A stretch of DNA of 64,000 bases from the NCBI GenBank assembly GCA_030015575.1, contig CM057340.1, positions 751,137,632 to 751,201,631 of the forward strand, written 5' to 3'. The stretch comes from Agapanthus africanus (Eukaryota; Streptophyta; Magnoliopsida; Asparagales; Amaryllidaceae). The translations under genes and the position numbers were made by a program. The notes under the pieces were generated by a model. That model had not been told where the DNA came from. It saw only the letters and a list, made by a program, of their open reading frames with translations, and made no database searches. Below are positions 1 to 11,055 of this stretch, one piece after another. The number at the start of each line of letters is the position of its first letter. The stretch's first letter is position 1.

Positions 1-507
1 CCACTTGGTTTTATTTTTATAGCTTCTCTAGTTCTTGCTTTGCATAGTGGTATTCTTTGATGAATATCCAGCACCTCATTCGATGATGAAAGAGCCGAGA
101 TCCCTTCATCGGGAGCAACCTTTTTAGCAAAACTAGAAAAAGCAACAAAAAACACTCCTTTTCAAATCATCAGATTCTACAACGATATCAAGTTCATTAC
201 GTTAAAGGTTTTCATCAAAACCATTCGTAGCCCTCCGTCATTTCAGATAAGTGTTATTTTGTATTCATGCTACGTTTGTTGGCCTTCGTCAAGGCGTAGT
301 GTACGGTAGTTGATTAGTGCTTATCTGCCGCGTATGATGCTATTGGATTAGGGTAGTCATACGACCTTATTGGCTTGCATCAAGGGTCGTGTGGGTGGGT
401 TTAATTCAATCATGAAATGAACGGGTTGAACTTGACTAGCAGTCTATAGTTTGTTGGCCTTCGTCAAGGTCATAGGTCGTTAGGGGTAAAAACAGATATT
501 TGATATT
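1..507 (+). other. Copia-2 5' leader, distal part
   Basis: This stretch is homologous to the leader of Copia-4 near 62160-62800 and more distantly to that of Copia-1 near 3700-4200. It holds a short peptide-like segment that ends in a PPSFQ motif near 235-245, then the three-hairpin array. It is the untranslated region upstream of the coding start at 11056 and was separated from it by the Copia-1 insertion. Confidence 0.8.
270..475 (+). other. Three-hairpin array in Copia-2 leader
   Basis: There are three predicted stem-loops at 270-299, 359-392 and 444-475. Their inner motifs, TTGGC(C/T)T..(G/A)TCAAGG, start at 279, 370 and 454. Outer stems are CTACG/CGTAG, ATACGACC/GGTCGTGT and the weaker CTAT/ATAG. 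The same three-part arrangement and spacing occur in Copia-1 and Copia-4. The pairing was worked out by eye and the function is not known. Confidence 0.7.
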
Positions 508-2550
508 GTTAGTGTATATGCCCTAGAGGCCATTACTGTATCATACTAGTTTGTATATTATTTGATGGAAGCTTGGGATATTCACAGTTGTATATACAAT
601 CTTGCTCGAAATGGTAGTATGCTACTTGGTTTGTCTCTGCTTTAATATGTGCATGTGTTTTTTTAGCATATCGTTGATATACATATTAGTAGAGCCCTTA
701 GGATCTTTGCTTGATTACCAGCGTTGTGATGGTGCTCACACTCGTGGGAGCTGGGTAATCCATAAGCACATCCTTATACAGGTCCCTGGTCGTTGGACTA
801 TCGAGACAGGGCATCGATACTCCGGAGTAGACTAGCGTATGCGCTTCTCATCCCAGCATGGGAGATGGTCTGTCCCACAGCCGTCAGTACGTCGTACTTG
901 AGATAGTATACGGGTGCTCGTTAGGTTACGAGTACACTGGACAGGACTCGTCGGGAACTGTTGGTTGGTATTATACCTATCGTCAGTTATCAGTTCCCAG
1001 GTGACATGAGTACAGCTTAGTCCGCTGACTTGACTCTGTCACTTCGCCTCGAGTGTGTTCCCACTGCACTTTGATTGCTACCCTACCACGGCTCAAAGGA
1101 GTCGTGCAAACAGGTAGTTTTTGGGTGCAGTCCCGAAGCACTTGGAGGCAGTGACGGTTAGACAGGATTCGTCTCTCCCGGTATTGGGGGTTGACATCGC
1201 GCTGTGTTTAGGAGAGCCATTACACGAGTAGTCCCTGGCCAGGGCAAGCGAGATATACTGGTAGGTTTCCAGTGTTATCTCAGGGTGTTCTGGGCTACAC
1301 TCCGACACGACTTGTACCGCTATTAGGGGACTGATGTTCACCGCCCCCCAAGGCCCGCCATGCGATGTATCAGACGAACAGACCGGACTGTACGGAGACT
1401 GTCACATACAGGCTCAGTAGGAGTTCAGATGGGGTTCACCTCGTCAGTCTTCTTATCGGCATCTACCTGGGGACCGTTACGCACAGCTAGTGCCGCTTGC
1501 AGTCTGTGGTTAAACCCACTGCCAGCGTGGTGTCGAGTCTTTAGAGTCCCACACAGAGAGCTATTCGCCTTTAGGCAAAATGAGTAAAGGTCGCATGGTT
1601 TTGCGACAGGGTTCGTTCACATCCGCGCACTTGTGCACGTTTGCTGTCCGGACAGCTTATACTAGCGGGCTTTGGTTTAAGCCGGATCCTAATATATGAT
1701 TTGGGATTGGTTTTATCTCATTGTATTCGTGTTCCTCGGATCACGAATACGGGTGCGTCTGCACAGTTGCTTGAGACAGAGGGAGAGGACTTTGATTAGG
1801 GTTAATGACCTTTGTCATTTTATTAACCCTAATGCTTATGTGTGTATTATGGTTAATTGATATTAGTTTAATATAATTGTGCATGGTTATGGTTGTTGAC
1901 CATTTGACCTTCTTGACTTGTTGACCTAGGTTGACACTTTGACCATCATCATTTCATTTGGAAGATGCTCTTTGATCCTTGCAATTTGCATTAAAAATGA
2001 AATGATAATGGTCATGTCTTGATTAACCATGACAATTATCTAGTTAATTATCAATTTATAATAATTCACACATATATGTGAGAATGGTTGTTTTATTCTC
2101 TCATTCTATCATTCACTTTCTCTCTCTTGTTCTTCCTCTCCCTCAAGCTCTTCCCTCTCATGTGTTGAGAAACACTTGAACTTGAGAAAAACCTCTTCTT
2201 GATAATCTTTACTCTCATCTAGGGTTTTAGGACTAGCACTTCTAGCACCCTAGTTACTTCTAGCTTGAAGTTGAAGCCAAAGGTTGAGGCTTTCGGGTGG
2301 ATCCTTCTTCGACTCAAGAAAACGACAAAGGTGATCCCTTTCTACTACTCCAAGGAGCAAGGAGAGAAGGACATAAAGCCCTAGGTATAACCATTCTACC
2401 CTTTAGCTAGTTTCTAGTTAGCTTTAGCTTATTTTTGTTTAGCAAAGATCCTTCTTTGTTTTGTCCATGTTGCCTAAAGTGATAAAAATCCGATTTTTAT
2501 TCCGTTTTCCGCCTCCCCGCAAGCACCGGGGTGGGCAACGTGGACTTACA
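508..2550 (+). repeat. Copia-1 5' LTR
   Basis: The LTR is about 2.04 kb, starts TGTTAG and ends CTTACA. Its partner is at 8591-10634. It is followed after one base by the primer-binding site. It contains no convincing long ORF, and the small ORFs near 602-835 and 1093-1587 recur in both LTRs without protein features. Confidence 0.95.
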
Positions 2551-2551
2551 G

Positions 2552-2564
2552 TGGTATCAGAGCC
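2552..2564 (+). other. Copia-1 primer-binding site (tRNA-iMet type)
   Basis: TGGTATCAGAGCC lies one base after the LTR end. It matches the complement of the 3' end of plant initiator tRNA-Met, the usual primer of plant Copia elements. Confidence 0.95.
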
Positions 2565-2758
2565 TAACTAAACATAAACTAGCTAGGTAGTGAAAGTGTA
2601 TGGAAGTTTGATCGGAAAAATCGAAAAACCAAAATATCAAAACCCTAACTTTCTGTTAAAATTTTTCCTGTTCAAAATAAAATATATCATACTCCAAAAA
2701 TCATCTCAGGGTTTTGTGAAGAAAGCCACCAAACCCGGTCCAGTGAATCGACCAAAGA

Positions 2759-2804
2759 GCCGCGGTTCCACGGCAATAGCAAGCTATTGCCGCGCACCCG
2801 CGGC
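2759..2804 (+). other. GC-rich leader hairpin
   Basis: Outer arms GCCGCGG (2759-2765) and CCGCGGC (2798-2804) enclose a perfect inner stem, CGGCAATAGC (2771-2780) with GCTATTGCCG (2783-2792). It lies about 207 nt downstream of the primer site. Copia-4 has a different GC-rich hairpin at nearly the same offset. Confidence 0.7.
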
Positions 2805-3914
2805 CGAGTTGGCTCGGCTCTGGGTCGAGTTTGGTGCAGTGTTCTTCTGGCATGGTTTTGGGATTTTTAAGATGGTTTATATGTGCCCAGGTTTTCCAGA
2901 AAAGAAATTTGTTTTTGGGGGCCTATAAATCCGTATTTTTGATCGAATTTCAATACACTTTGACTAAAGGGTTATATCTGTGATGTTTATATGTATTGAA
3001 CGTCGGCTAATCGCTATATGTCGATTAGTGGGGGTTATACATATCTGTGATCTGTGTTTGATGATGGTATGTGTATATGAATGCGTTGGATTGTCGCGGG
3101 TGAATAGCCGGGGTGGATGTGAGATGAGTGTTTCTTTTTCTTTCATTCATTGTAACATGTAAATTGATGTAATATTATTTGTATGGCCGCACAACCGGGT
3201 CGGGGTTGTAGCCGTCATTGTATAATTCTTTTTACTGTTTTTGCTCCTAGGATAGACCCATGGAGGGGGTGCACAAACTACCGGGTATCTCGAAGTGCCG
3301 AGTGGCCTACTCACAGTGGTGAGGGAGGTTGCTTCGCTTCGGGTACTTGGCGGCTAGTTTGCTGCACCCGTAGGGGTCTTGGGTGGGGTATTGGCTATTC
3401 ACCGCGACCGTGTAATCCGCTTTTCGTTGCAGGCTCGAACGGATTGCGAATTCCTAGTATATCCAATGTATTCATCTGTGATCTGTAATGTCTATCATTG
3501 CTATATATTTATATATTATAACTATTTAGCGTTGCTTATGTTTTACAGCCGTGCTAGCCCAGCCCCCGCTCTGTCGTTAGTTAAGTAACCTAACGGGTGA
3601 TGACGGGGCCCCGTGGCGAATGCGAATGGCATAAGCGTACGTCATATTTTGGTTGTTTTCTGCAATGGTAGGATTAAATGATGGGACGCATTAAAAGAAC
3701 TAATGCAAGAAAATAAACCAAGTAAAAGTCGATTGGAACACTTTGAAAACCACTCGGTTCTTTTCAAAACTAAACTTTTAAACGCGGAGCTTGAACCACT
3801 CCTTTTAAAAGCTATCTCGTTCCATCGATTATATCAAGTTCACTACGTTCACGGTTTCGCCAAAACCATTCGTAGGCCTCCATCATTTCAGTTAAATATT
3901 CGGTAGTATTCAAG

Positions 3915-4127
3915 CTATGTATTTTGACCTCACGCCAAGGCATAGTGATTGGTAGCTGCCGGATATTTATTTGTTGCATAGATAGAATGCGTTGGTTTGA
4001 GACAGTCGTACTGCCATTTTGGCCTACGTCAAGGGTAGGTACGGGTGGGTTCAAATTAACCGGGATAATGATGGGAAGAACTTGATATGTGACTTATGAC
4101 ATTTTGACCTCACGCCAAGGTCATAAG
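3915..4127 (+). other. Three-hairpin array in Copia-1 leader
   Basis: Stem-loops lie at 3915-3945 (outer stem CTATG/CATAG), 4007-4043 (CGTACTGCC with GGTAGGTACG, one bulge) and 4093-4127 (CTTATGAC/GTCATAAG). Inner motifs of the type TTGRCCT..GYCAAGG start at 3924, 4019 and 4104. The outer stems differ in sequence from those of Copia-2 and Copia-4 but remain paired. Confidence 0.75.
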
Positions 4128-4607
4128 AGCATGGGGCAAAAATCCACATCGGGAGTTTCATAAGTACTGAAACTTGCTAGCGCTGCATACCATTTGGAGT
4201 GTGATGATTCTGGTAGGATTCCTTCGGTTTTATCACGCGATGATATTTGGATCCCGATCCTACTGTGAGTATATGCTACTCCTCGGGAAAACTCTCACTT
4301 AACGATCAATGCTATAAACCTAGTAGGTGTCTAGAAAGGTGTTAGCGGGGCTACGCCCACAAGGAAAAGAGGTTACTTAATTAAGGAACTTCGCGAAAGC
4401 GTTGGAAAACCTCCCTCGAAGTACCGACACTGGCCTGGCTGAACGGTTAAGCAATTATTGTACGGTGAGATTGATCCCGACTAATCTTTTCTTTACGGTT
4501 TAAGAAGGGATTCGAGAGACAGTGGGAGCCATCCTGTTTAGACAAACTAAAAACCACTCTAAACTTGCAAGAGCATCATGCTAAAGTGTTTCTTTTCTCT
4601 CTCCTAA

Positions 4608-7600
4608 TTGCAGCGACCATTCGACATGACCGGACTTAAGTTATTACTAGATAAAAACATATTGACAGGGCCAAACTACAAAGATTGGCTCAGGAATGTC
4701 AAGATGGCAATCACTTACGACAAGCTGGGGTATCTCCTTACCACCAAAGCTCCCCCTGTCCCAGGTCCCAAAACCAGTGTCGTAGATAGGGAAATCTATA
4801 AGACCTGGGAAATAGATTGCGCGAAGGCCAAATGCCTCGTACTTGCCTCGATGGACAACGAACATCAGAGGAGGCATGAGAATATGGACCTAGAGTCCAT
4901 ATTTCTTCATACAAAAGAACTGTATGGAGAGCAGTCTCGTATCGCCAGATACGAAGTGTCGAAGAAGTTGTTTTCGGCAAGGTTGGCCGTCGGATCATCG
5001 GTAGCGGAACACGTGCTTAAGATGATTGGCTATATAGAGGAGCTCGCAGAACATGGGACCACGTTGGAGAATGAGCTCTATACGGACTTGATTCTCCAGT
5101 CCCTTCCTTCCACTTACGCCCAGTTCATCCTGAACTTCAACTTACAGGAAAAAGAAGTTGAACTTTCCGAGCTCCTCAACATGCTGAGGAGTGCAGAGGG
5201 CACCCTACAGAAAGGTAGGGAGACATCCACTTTGTTTGTAGGAGGATCTTCCTCTTCTAGATCCAGGGCGAAAGCCAAGAGTAAGAAGAAGAAAGCCCCC
5301 GCCAAACCAAGAGGCGGTGTCAGTAAAGTGGATACGAAGGGAAAAGGAAAAGCAATAAAGGTAGCGGGAAAGCTGGTGGGGAAGGAAGAATGCTTCTATT
5401 GTCACAAAAGTGGTCACTGGAAACAGGATTGCAAGGCTTGGAAGGCCAGAACACAGGATTTGAATCGAGTTGCGGCTTCAGCTTCAGGTGTGTATGTTAT
5501 TGAAAACTGTCTATCAATAAACTCTACATCCTGGGTATTGGATACCGGATCAGGATCTCATATCTGTAATTCTTTGCAGGCGTTGAGAAAGCGTAGAGTT
5601 TTGAAGGCAGGTGATATGACCCTCAGAGTTGCAAACGGTGCTAGCATGGATGCTGAGGCCGTGGGGGACTATCACCTGGGATTGTCGGATGGACATTTTT
5701 TGGTTTTGCGTAGTTGTTATTATGTACCAAATGCAACCTGTAATATCATTTCTGTATCTTTATTATCTAAAGAAGGTTATGAATTAGCATTTGTAAGTAA
5801 TGTAGTGAACATTCACCTTAATCAAATTTTGATTGGGTCAGGTACATTGAACAACGATATATACGTATTAAACCAACCACAGATTTTCAATGTCCAGAAT
5901 ACACACAAAAGAAAGTCTCCAGAAATCAATAAAACTTTCTTATGGCATAGTAGACTGGGTCACATCAATGAGAGAAGGTTGACTAAGTTACATGCAGAAG
6001 GATATTTGGATCCGTTCGAATATCAATCGTATGCAACTTGTCAATCCTGTCTCAAAGGAAAGATGACAAAGACTCCGTTCACTGGACACGGAGTAAGAGC
6101 GAGCGAGCTCTTGGGACTCGTACACAGTGACGTGTGCGGTCCAATGTCTACACATGCACGAAGCGGTTATTCTTACTTCATTACTTTTACGGATGATTTT
6201 TCAAGGTTCGGACATGTCTTCTTAATGAAGCATAAATCCGAAGTTTTTGAGAAATTCCAGGAATACAAGAATGAAGTAGAAAAACAAACAGGCAAAAGTA
6301 TCAAGGCACTGAGATTTGATCGAGGTGGTGAATACTTGAGTGCCGAGTTCCTGGGTTACTTAAAAGAGAATGGAATTCTCTCTCAGCTTACTCCTCCATA
6401 TACTCCGCAACATAACGGTGTATCGGAGAGACGGAACCGAACCCTATTGGATATGGTACGGTCCATGATGAGTAACGCTGAGTTGCCGCGATCGTTCTGG
6501 GGATATGCGCTAGAATCAGCTGCATACCTTTTGAACCGAGTTCCCACTAAGACTGTGCCTACCACACCATATGAGTTATGGAGTGGGAAGAAACCCTATC
6601 TTCAATACTTGAAGATTTGGGGATGTCCAGCTTATGTCAAAAAGCAGCATGCGGACAAACTAGAGGCACGCTCAGTACTATGCAAGTTTGTGGGATACCC
6701 AAAGAACTCCAGGGGGTATCTTTTCTATTACGCAGAGGAACAAAAAGTTCTTGTTTCTCGTAATGCCCATTTTCTGGAACATCAGTTCTTAGAAAAAGAA
6801 ATAAGTGGGAGCGCAATAGAACTGGAAGAAATTCCAGAACCACAAGCTATTACTGAAAGCTTAGTAGAACCAGAGGGTTCGAAAGATCAGGACATTCCCA
6901 CGCCACTCCGCAGGAGTAGTAGGCAATTTCATCCGCCCGAGAGATACTACGGTTTTCTCATTGACGGGGATAGAGAGGATTGCATCATAGATTGTGATGA
7001 GCCTACTAGCTTCCAGCAAGCCATTCAGAGCGTCGACTCGGTAAAATGGCTGGATGCAATGCGGACCGAAATGGAGTCCATGTACACCAACAAAATATAG
7101 ACATTGGACATTGCTCCAGATGGGGTAAAACCCGTAGGATGCAAGTGGATCTTCAAAAGGAAGATTGGTGTAGATGGACAGGTTGAGACCTAAAAAGCTA
7201 GACTGGTAGCAAAGGGTTTTCGTCAGCGACCTGGTTTGGACTATGACGAAACCTTTTCTCCAGTAGCTATGCTGAAATCCATTCGGATCCTTCTTGCCAT
7301 TGCTGCCTTCCACGATTATGAGATTTGGCAGATGGACGTAAAGATAGATTTTCTAAATGGACATTTAGAGGAGTGTGTCTATATGGAACAGCCAGAGGGT
7401 TTCATTCAGAGTGGGAGCAGCGGAAAGGTGTGCAAGTTGCTTAAGTCCATTTATGGACTAAAGCAGGCATCGCGGAGTTGGAACATCTGTTTTGATGAGA
7501 CGGTCAAGGAATTTGGCTTTATCAAAAATCCAGATGAACCATGCATCTATTGTAGATTTGTAGCGAGAACTGTGGTATTCCTCGTTTTATACGTGGATGA

Positions 7601-8576
7601 CATTCTCTTAATAGGAAATGACATTCCTATGCTACAATCTGTCAAGGGGTTCTTGTCACACAGGTTCTCCATGAAAGACCTGGGTGATGCCTCATACATT
7701 CTGGGTATCCGGATCTACCGTGACAGATCCAAGAGGATATTAAGACTTTCACAGTCCAGGTACATCGACACCATACTGAAGAGATTCAGTATGGAAGATT
7801 CCAAGCGCGGTAATCTACCGGCTTGTCACGGGATCACCCTCTCTAAAGAGATGTCTCCCAAGACTGATTTGGAGAGGGATCGCATGTCTATTATACCCTA
7901 CGCTTCTGCGGTAGGCTCTATAATGTATGCGATGTTGTGTACCAGACCGGATGTGGCTTATGCACTGAGTGTGGTAAGCAGGTATCAGTCAAACCCTGGG
8001 GAGAAACATTGGATAGCAGTAAAGAACATTCTCAAGTACCTGAGAAGGACTAAGGAGATGTTCTTGGTGTATGGCGGAAAAGACCTCCAGATTGAGGCCT
8101 TTGCTGACTCCAGCTTCCAGAGTGATAAGGATGATTCCAAGTCCATGTCGGGTTTTGTCTTCACCCTCAATGGAGGGGCGGTGTGTTGGAAGAGCTCCAA
8201 ACAGGAAACCGTTGCCGACTCGACTATGGAAGCGGAATACATCGCTGCATCTGATGCCGCAAAAGAAGCTGTCTGGATGAGGAAGTTCTTGAAAGAACTT
8301 CAGGTGGTTCCGTCCATTGTTGACCCAATACCTCTGTATTGCGACAACAACGGGGCTATAGCTTTAGCGAAGGAACCCAGGTCCCATCAGAAATCCAGAC
8401 ACATCTTGAGGCGGTATCACCTGATCAGGGAGATCGTGGATCGCCAGGAGATCGAGGTTCGGAGGGTTGCTTTAGAAGATAACACAGCAGATCCATTCAC
8501 CAAGGCATTGCCCCAGACTCAGTTCGAGCGGCTGATCGAGATGATAGGTCTTCGATACGCCAGTACATGGCCTTAG
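4608..8576 (+). pseudogene. Copia-1 gag-pol polyprotein (two in-frame stops)
   Basis: One frame of about 1322 codons encodes gag, protease, integrase, reverse transcriptase and RNase H in Copia order. The gag zinc knuckle is C262, C265, H270, C275. The protease active site DTG is at 312-314. The integrase zinc site is H447, H452, C478, C481 and its catalytic triad D508, D571, E607. The reverse transcriptase YVDD is at 995-998. RNase H shows D1167 and MEAEY with E1208. TAG at 7098-7100 replaces the Trp of the NKxWTL motif. TAA at 7191-7193 falls where Tyr or Phe is expected before KARLVAKG. Everything else is open, so the copy died recently or depends on readthrough. ATG 4608 gives the full gag domain and follows a leader with no earlier in-frame start of interest. 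Confidence 0.95.
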
Positions 8577-8579
8577 TGC

Positions 8580-8590
8580 AAGTGGGAGAT
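8580..8590 (+). other. Copia-1 polypurine tract
   Basis: AAGTGGGAGAT lies directly before the 3' LTR. The same tract precedes the Copia-2 3' LTR at 28206-28216. It is the expected plus-strand primer. Confidence 0.9.
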
Positions 8591-10634
8591 TTTTAGTGTA
8601 TATGCCCTAGAGGCCATTACTGTATCATACTAGTTTGTATATCACTTGATGGAAGCTTGGGATATTCACAGTTGTATATACAATCTTGCTCGAAATGGTA
8701 GTATGCTACTTGGTTTGTCTCTGCTTTAATATGTGCATGTGTTTCTTTTAGCATATCGCTGATATACATATTAGTAGAGCCCTTAGGATCTTTGCTTGAT
8801 TACCAACGTTGTGATGGTGCTCACACTCGTGGGAGCTGGGTAATCCATAAGCACATCCTTATACAGGTCCCTGGTCGTTGGACTATCGAGACAGGGCATC
8901 GATACTCCGGAGTAGACTAGCGTATGCGCTTCTCATCCTAGCGTGGGAGACGGTCTGTCCCACAGCCGTCAGTACGTCGTACTTGAGATAGTATGCGGGT
9001 GCTCGTTAGGTTACGAGTACACTGAACAGGACTCGTCGGGAACTGTTGGTTGGTATTATACCTATCGTCAGTTATCAGTTCCCAGGTGACATGAGTACAG
9101 CTTAGTCCGCTGACTTGACACTGTCACTTCGCCTCGAGTGTGTTCCCACTGCACTTTGATTGCTACCCTACCACGGCTCAAAGGAGTCGTGCAAACAGGT
9201 AGTTTTTGGGTGCAGTCCCGAAGCACTTGGAGGCAGTGACGGTTAGACAGGATTCGTCTCTCCCGGTATTGGGGGTTGACATCGCGCTGTGTCTAGGAGA
9301 GCCATTACACGAGTAGTCCCTGGCCAGGGCAAGCGAGATATACTGGTAGGTTTCCAGTGTTATCTCAGGGTGTTCTGGGCTACACTCCGACACGACTTGT
9401 ACCGCTATTAGGGGACTGACGTTCACCGCCCCCTAGGCCCGCCATGCGATGTATCAGACGAACAGACCGGACTGTACGGAGACTGTCACATACAGGCTCA
9501 GTAAGAGTTCAGATGGGGTTCACCTCGTCAGTCTTCTTATCGGCATCTATCTGGGGACCGTTACGCACAGCTAGTGCCGCTTGCAGTCTGTGGTTAAACC
9601 CACTACCAGCGTGGTGTCGAGTCTTTAGAGTCCCACACAGAGAGCTATTCGCCTTTAGGCAAAATGAGTAAAGGTCGCATGGTTTTGCGACAGGGTTCGT
9701 TCACATCCGCGCACTTGTGCACGTTTGCTGTCCGGACAGCTTATACTAGCGGGCTTTGGTTTAAGCCGGATCCTAGTATATGATTTGGGATTGGTTTTAT
9801 CTCATTGTATTCGTGTTCCTCGGATCACGAATACGGGTGCGTCTGCACAGTTGCTTGAGACAGAGGGAGAGGACTTTGATTAGGGTTAATGACCTTTGTC
9901 ATTTTATTAACCCTAATGCTTATGTGTGTATTATGGTTAATTGATATTAGTTTAATATAATTGTGCATGGTTATGGTTGTTGACTATTTGACCTTCTTGA
10001 CTTGTTGACCTAGGTTGACACTTTGACCATCATCATTTCATTTGGAAGATGCTCTTTGATCCTTGCAATTTGCATTAAAAATGAAATGATAATGGTCATG
10101 TCTTGATTAACCATGACAATTATCTAGCTAATTATCAATTTATAATAATTCACACATATATGTGAGAATGGTTGTTTTATTCTCTCATTCTCTCATTCAC
10201 TTTCTCTCTCTTGTTCTTCTTCTCCCTCAAGCTCTTCCCTCTCATGTGTTGAGAAACACTTGAGCTTGAGAAAAACCTCTTCTTGATAATCTTTACTCTC
10301 ATCTAGGGTTTTAGGACTAGCACTTCTAGCACCCTAGTTACTTCTAGCTTGAAGTTGAAGCCAAAGGTTGAGGCTTTCGGGTGGATCCTTCTTCGACTCA
10401 AGAAGACGACAAAGGTGATCCCTTTCTACTACTCCAAGGAGCAAGGAGAGAAGGACATAAAGCCCTAGGTATAACCATTCTACCCTTTAGCTAGTTTCTA
10501 GTTAGCTTTAGCTTGTTTTTGTTTAGCAAAGATCCTTCTTTGTCTTGTCCATGTTGCCTAAAGTGATAAAAATCCGATTTTTATTCCGTTTTCCGCCTCC
10601 CCGCAAGCACCGGGGTGGGCAACGTGGACTTACA
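8591..10634 (+). repeat. Copia-1 3' LTR
   Basis: The LTR is about 2.04 kb, collinear with 508-2550 and about 99 percent identical by eye. Its first two bases are TT rather than TG. It is followed by the GATAT target duplication. Confidence 0.95.
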
Positions 10635-11055
10635 GATATTTGAAGTGTTGAAATTTGCAATGAGATTGCATACCTTCTATGAGATAGTTGGATCTCGATA
10701 CCCACTATGAGTATGAGTTACTCTTAGGAGAGTTTTCCACTTTACAATTAGCAGATCCAGTAGGTGTCTAAGAAAAGTGTTAACGGGATTATGCCTCTGC
10801 AGAAATGAGATTATTTAATTAGTTCCATATGAAAGCATGGGGAGACTCCATCAGAGTACCAATACCTTCCTAGCTGACCGATTGGCGAACTTGTAGGGTG
10901 TAATTAATCCCGGCCAATCTTACCTTTAATGGTTTGATGGAAGATTTGATAAAAACAGTGGGAGCCATCCTGATTAGATAAGATAATAACCAATCTAATC
11001 TTGCAAAGAGCGCACGCTAAAACGTTTCCTTCTTTCTCTCTCCAGGTAGCAACCA
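10635..11055 (+). other. Copia-2 leader, part adjoining its coding start
   Basis: This is collinear with Copia-4 sequence 62800-63211 and ends at the start codon at 11056. It continues the leader interrupted at 507. No gene is seen in it. Confidence 0.8.

Larger units (their letters stand above)
2565..4607 (+). other. Copia-1 untranslated 5' leader
   Basis: About 2.0 kb separates the primer site from the gag start, with no long ORF. It holds a GC-rich hairpin at 2759-2804, a conserved short segment at 3703-3906 ending in PPSFQ, and the three-hairpin array at 3915-4127. The equivalent leader in Copia-4 is about 3.0 kb. Its likely roles are packaging, dimerisation or translation control, which is inference. 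Confidence 0.8.
508..10634 (+). mobile_element. Copia-1: young full-length Copia LTR retrotransposon
   Basis: This is a complete element of about 10.1 kb. LTRs at 508-2550 and 8591-10634 differ by only about two dozen bases by eye. A tRNA-Met primer site starts at 2552, a polypurine tract ends at 8590, and one gag-pol frame spans 4608-8576. The 5-bp duplication GATAT is perfect (503-507 and 10635-10639). It is inserted in the leader of Copia-2. Two in-frame stops in reverse transcriptase are the only obvious lesions in the coding region. The 3' LTR starts TT instead of TG. This is the youngest large element in the window. Confidence 0.96.

Noticed and set aside
2590-2928. 112-codon ORF after the Copia-1 primer site
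   Set aside because: It overlaps the GC-rich leader hairpin, has no domain and is not preserved in Copia-4.
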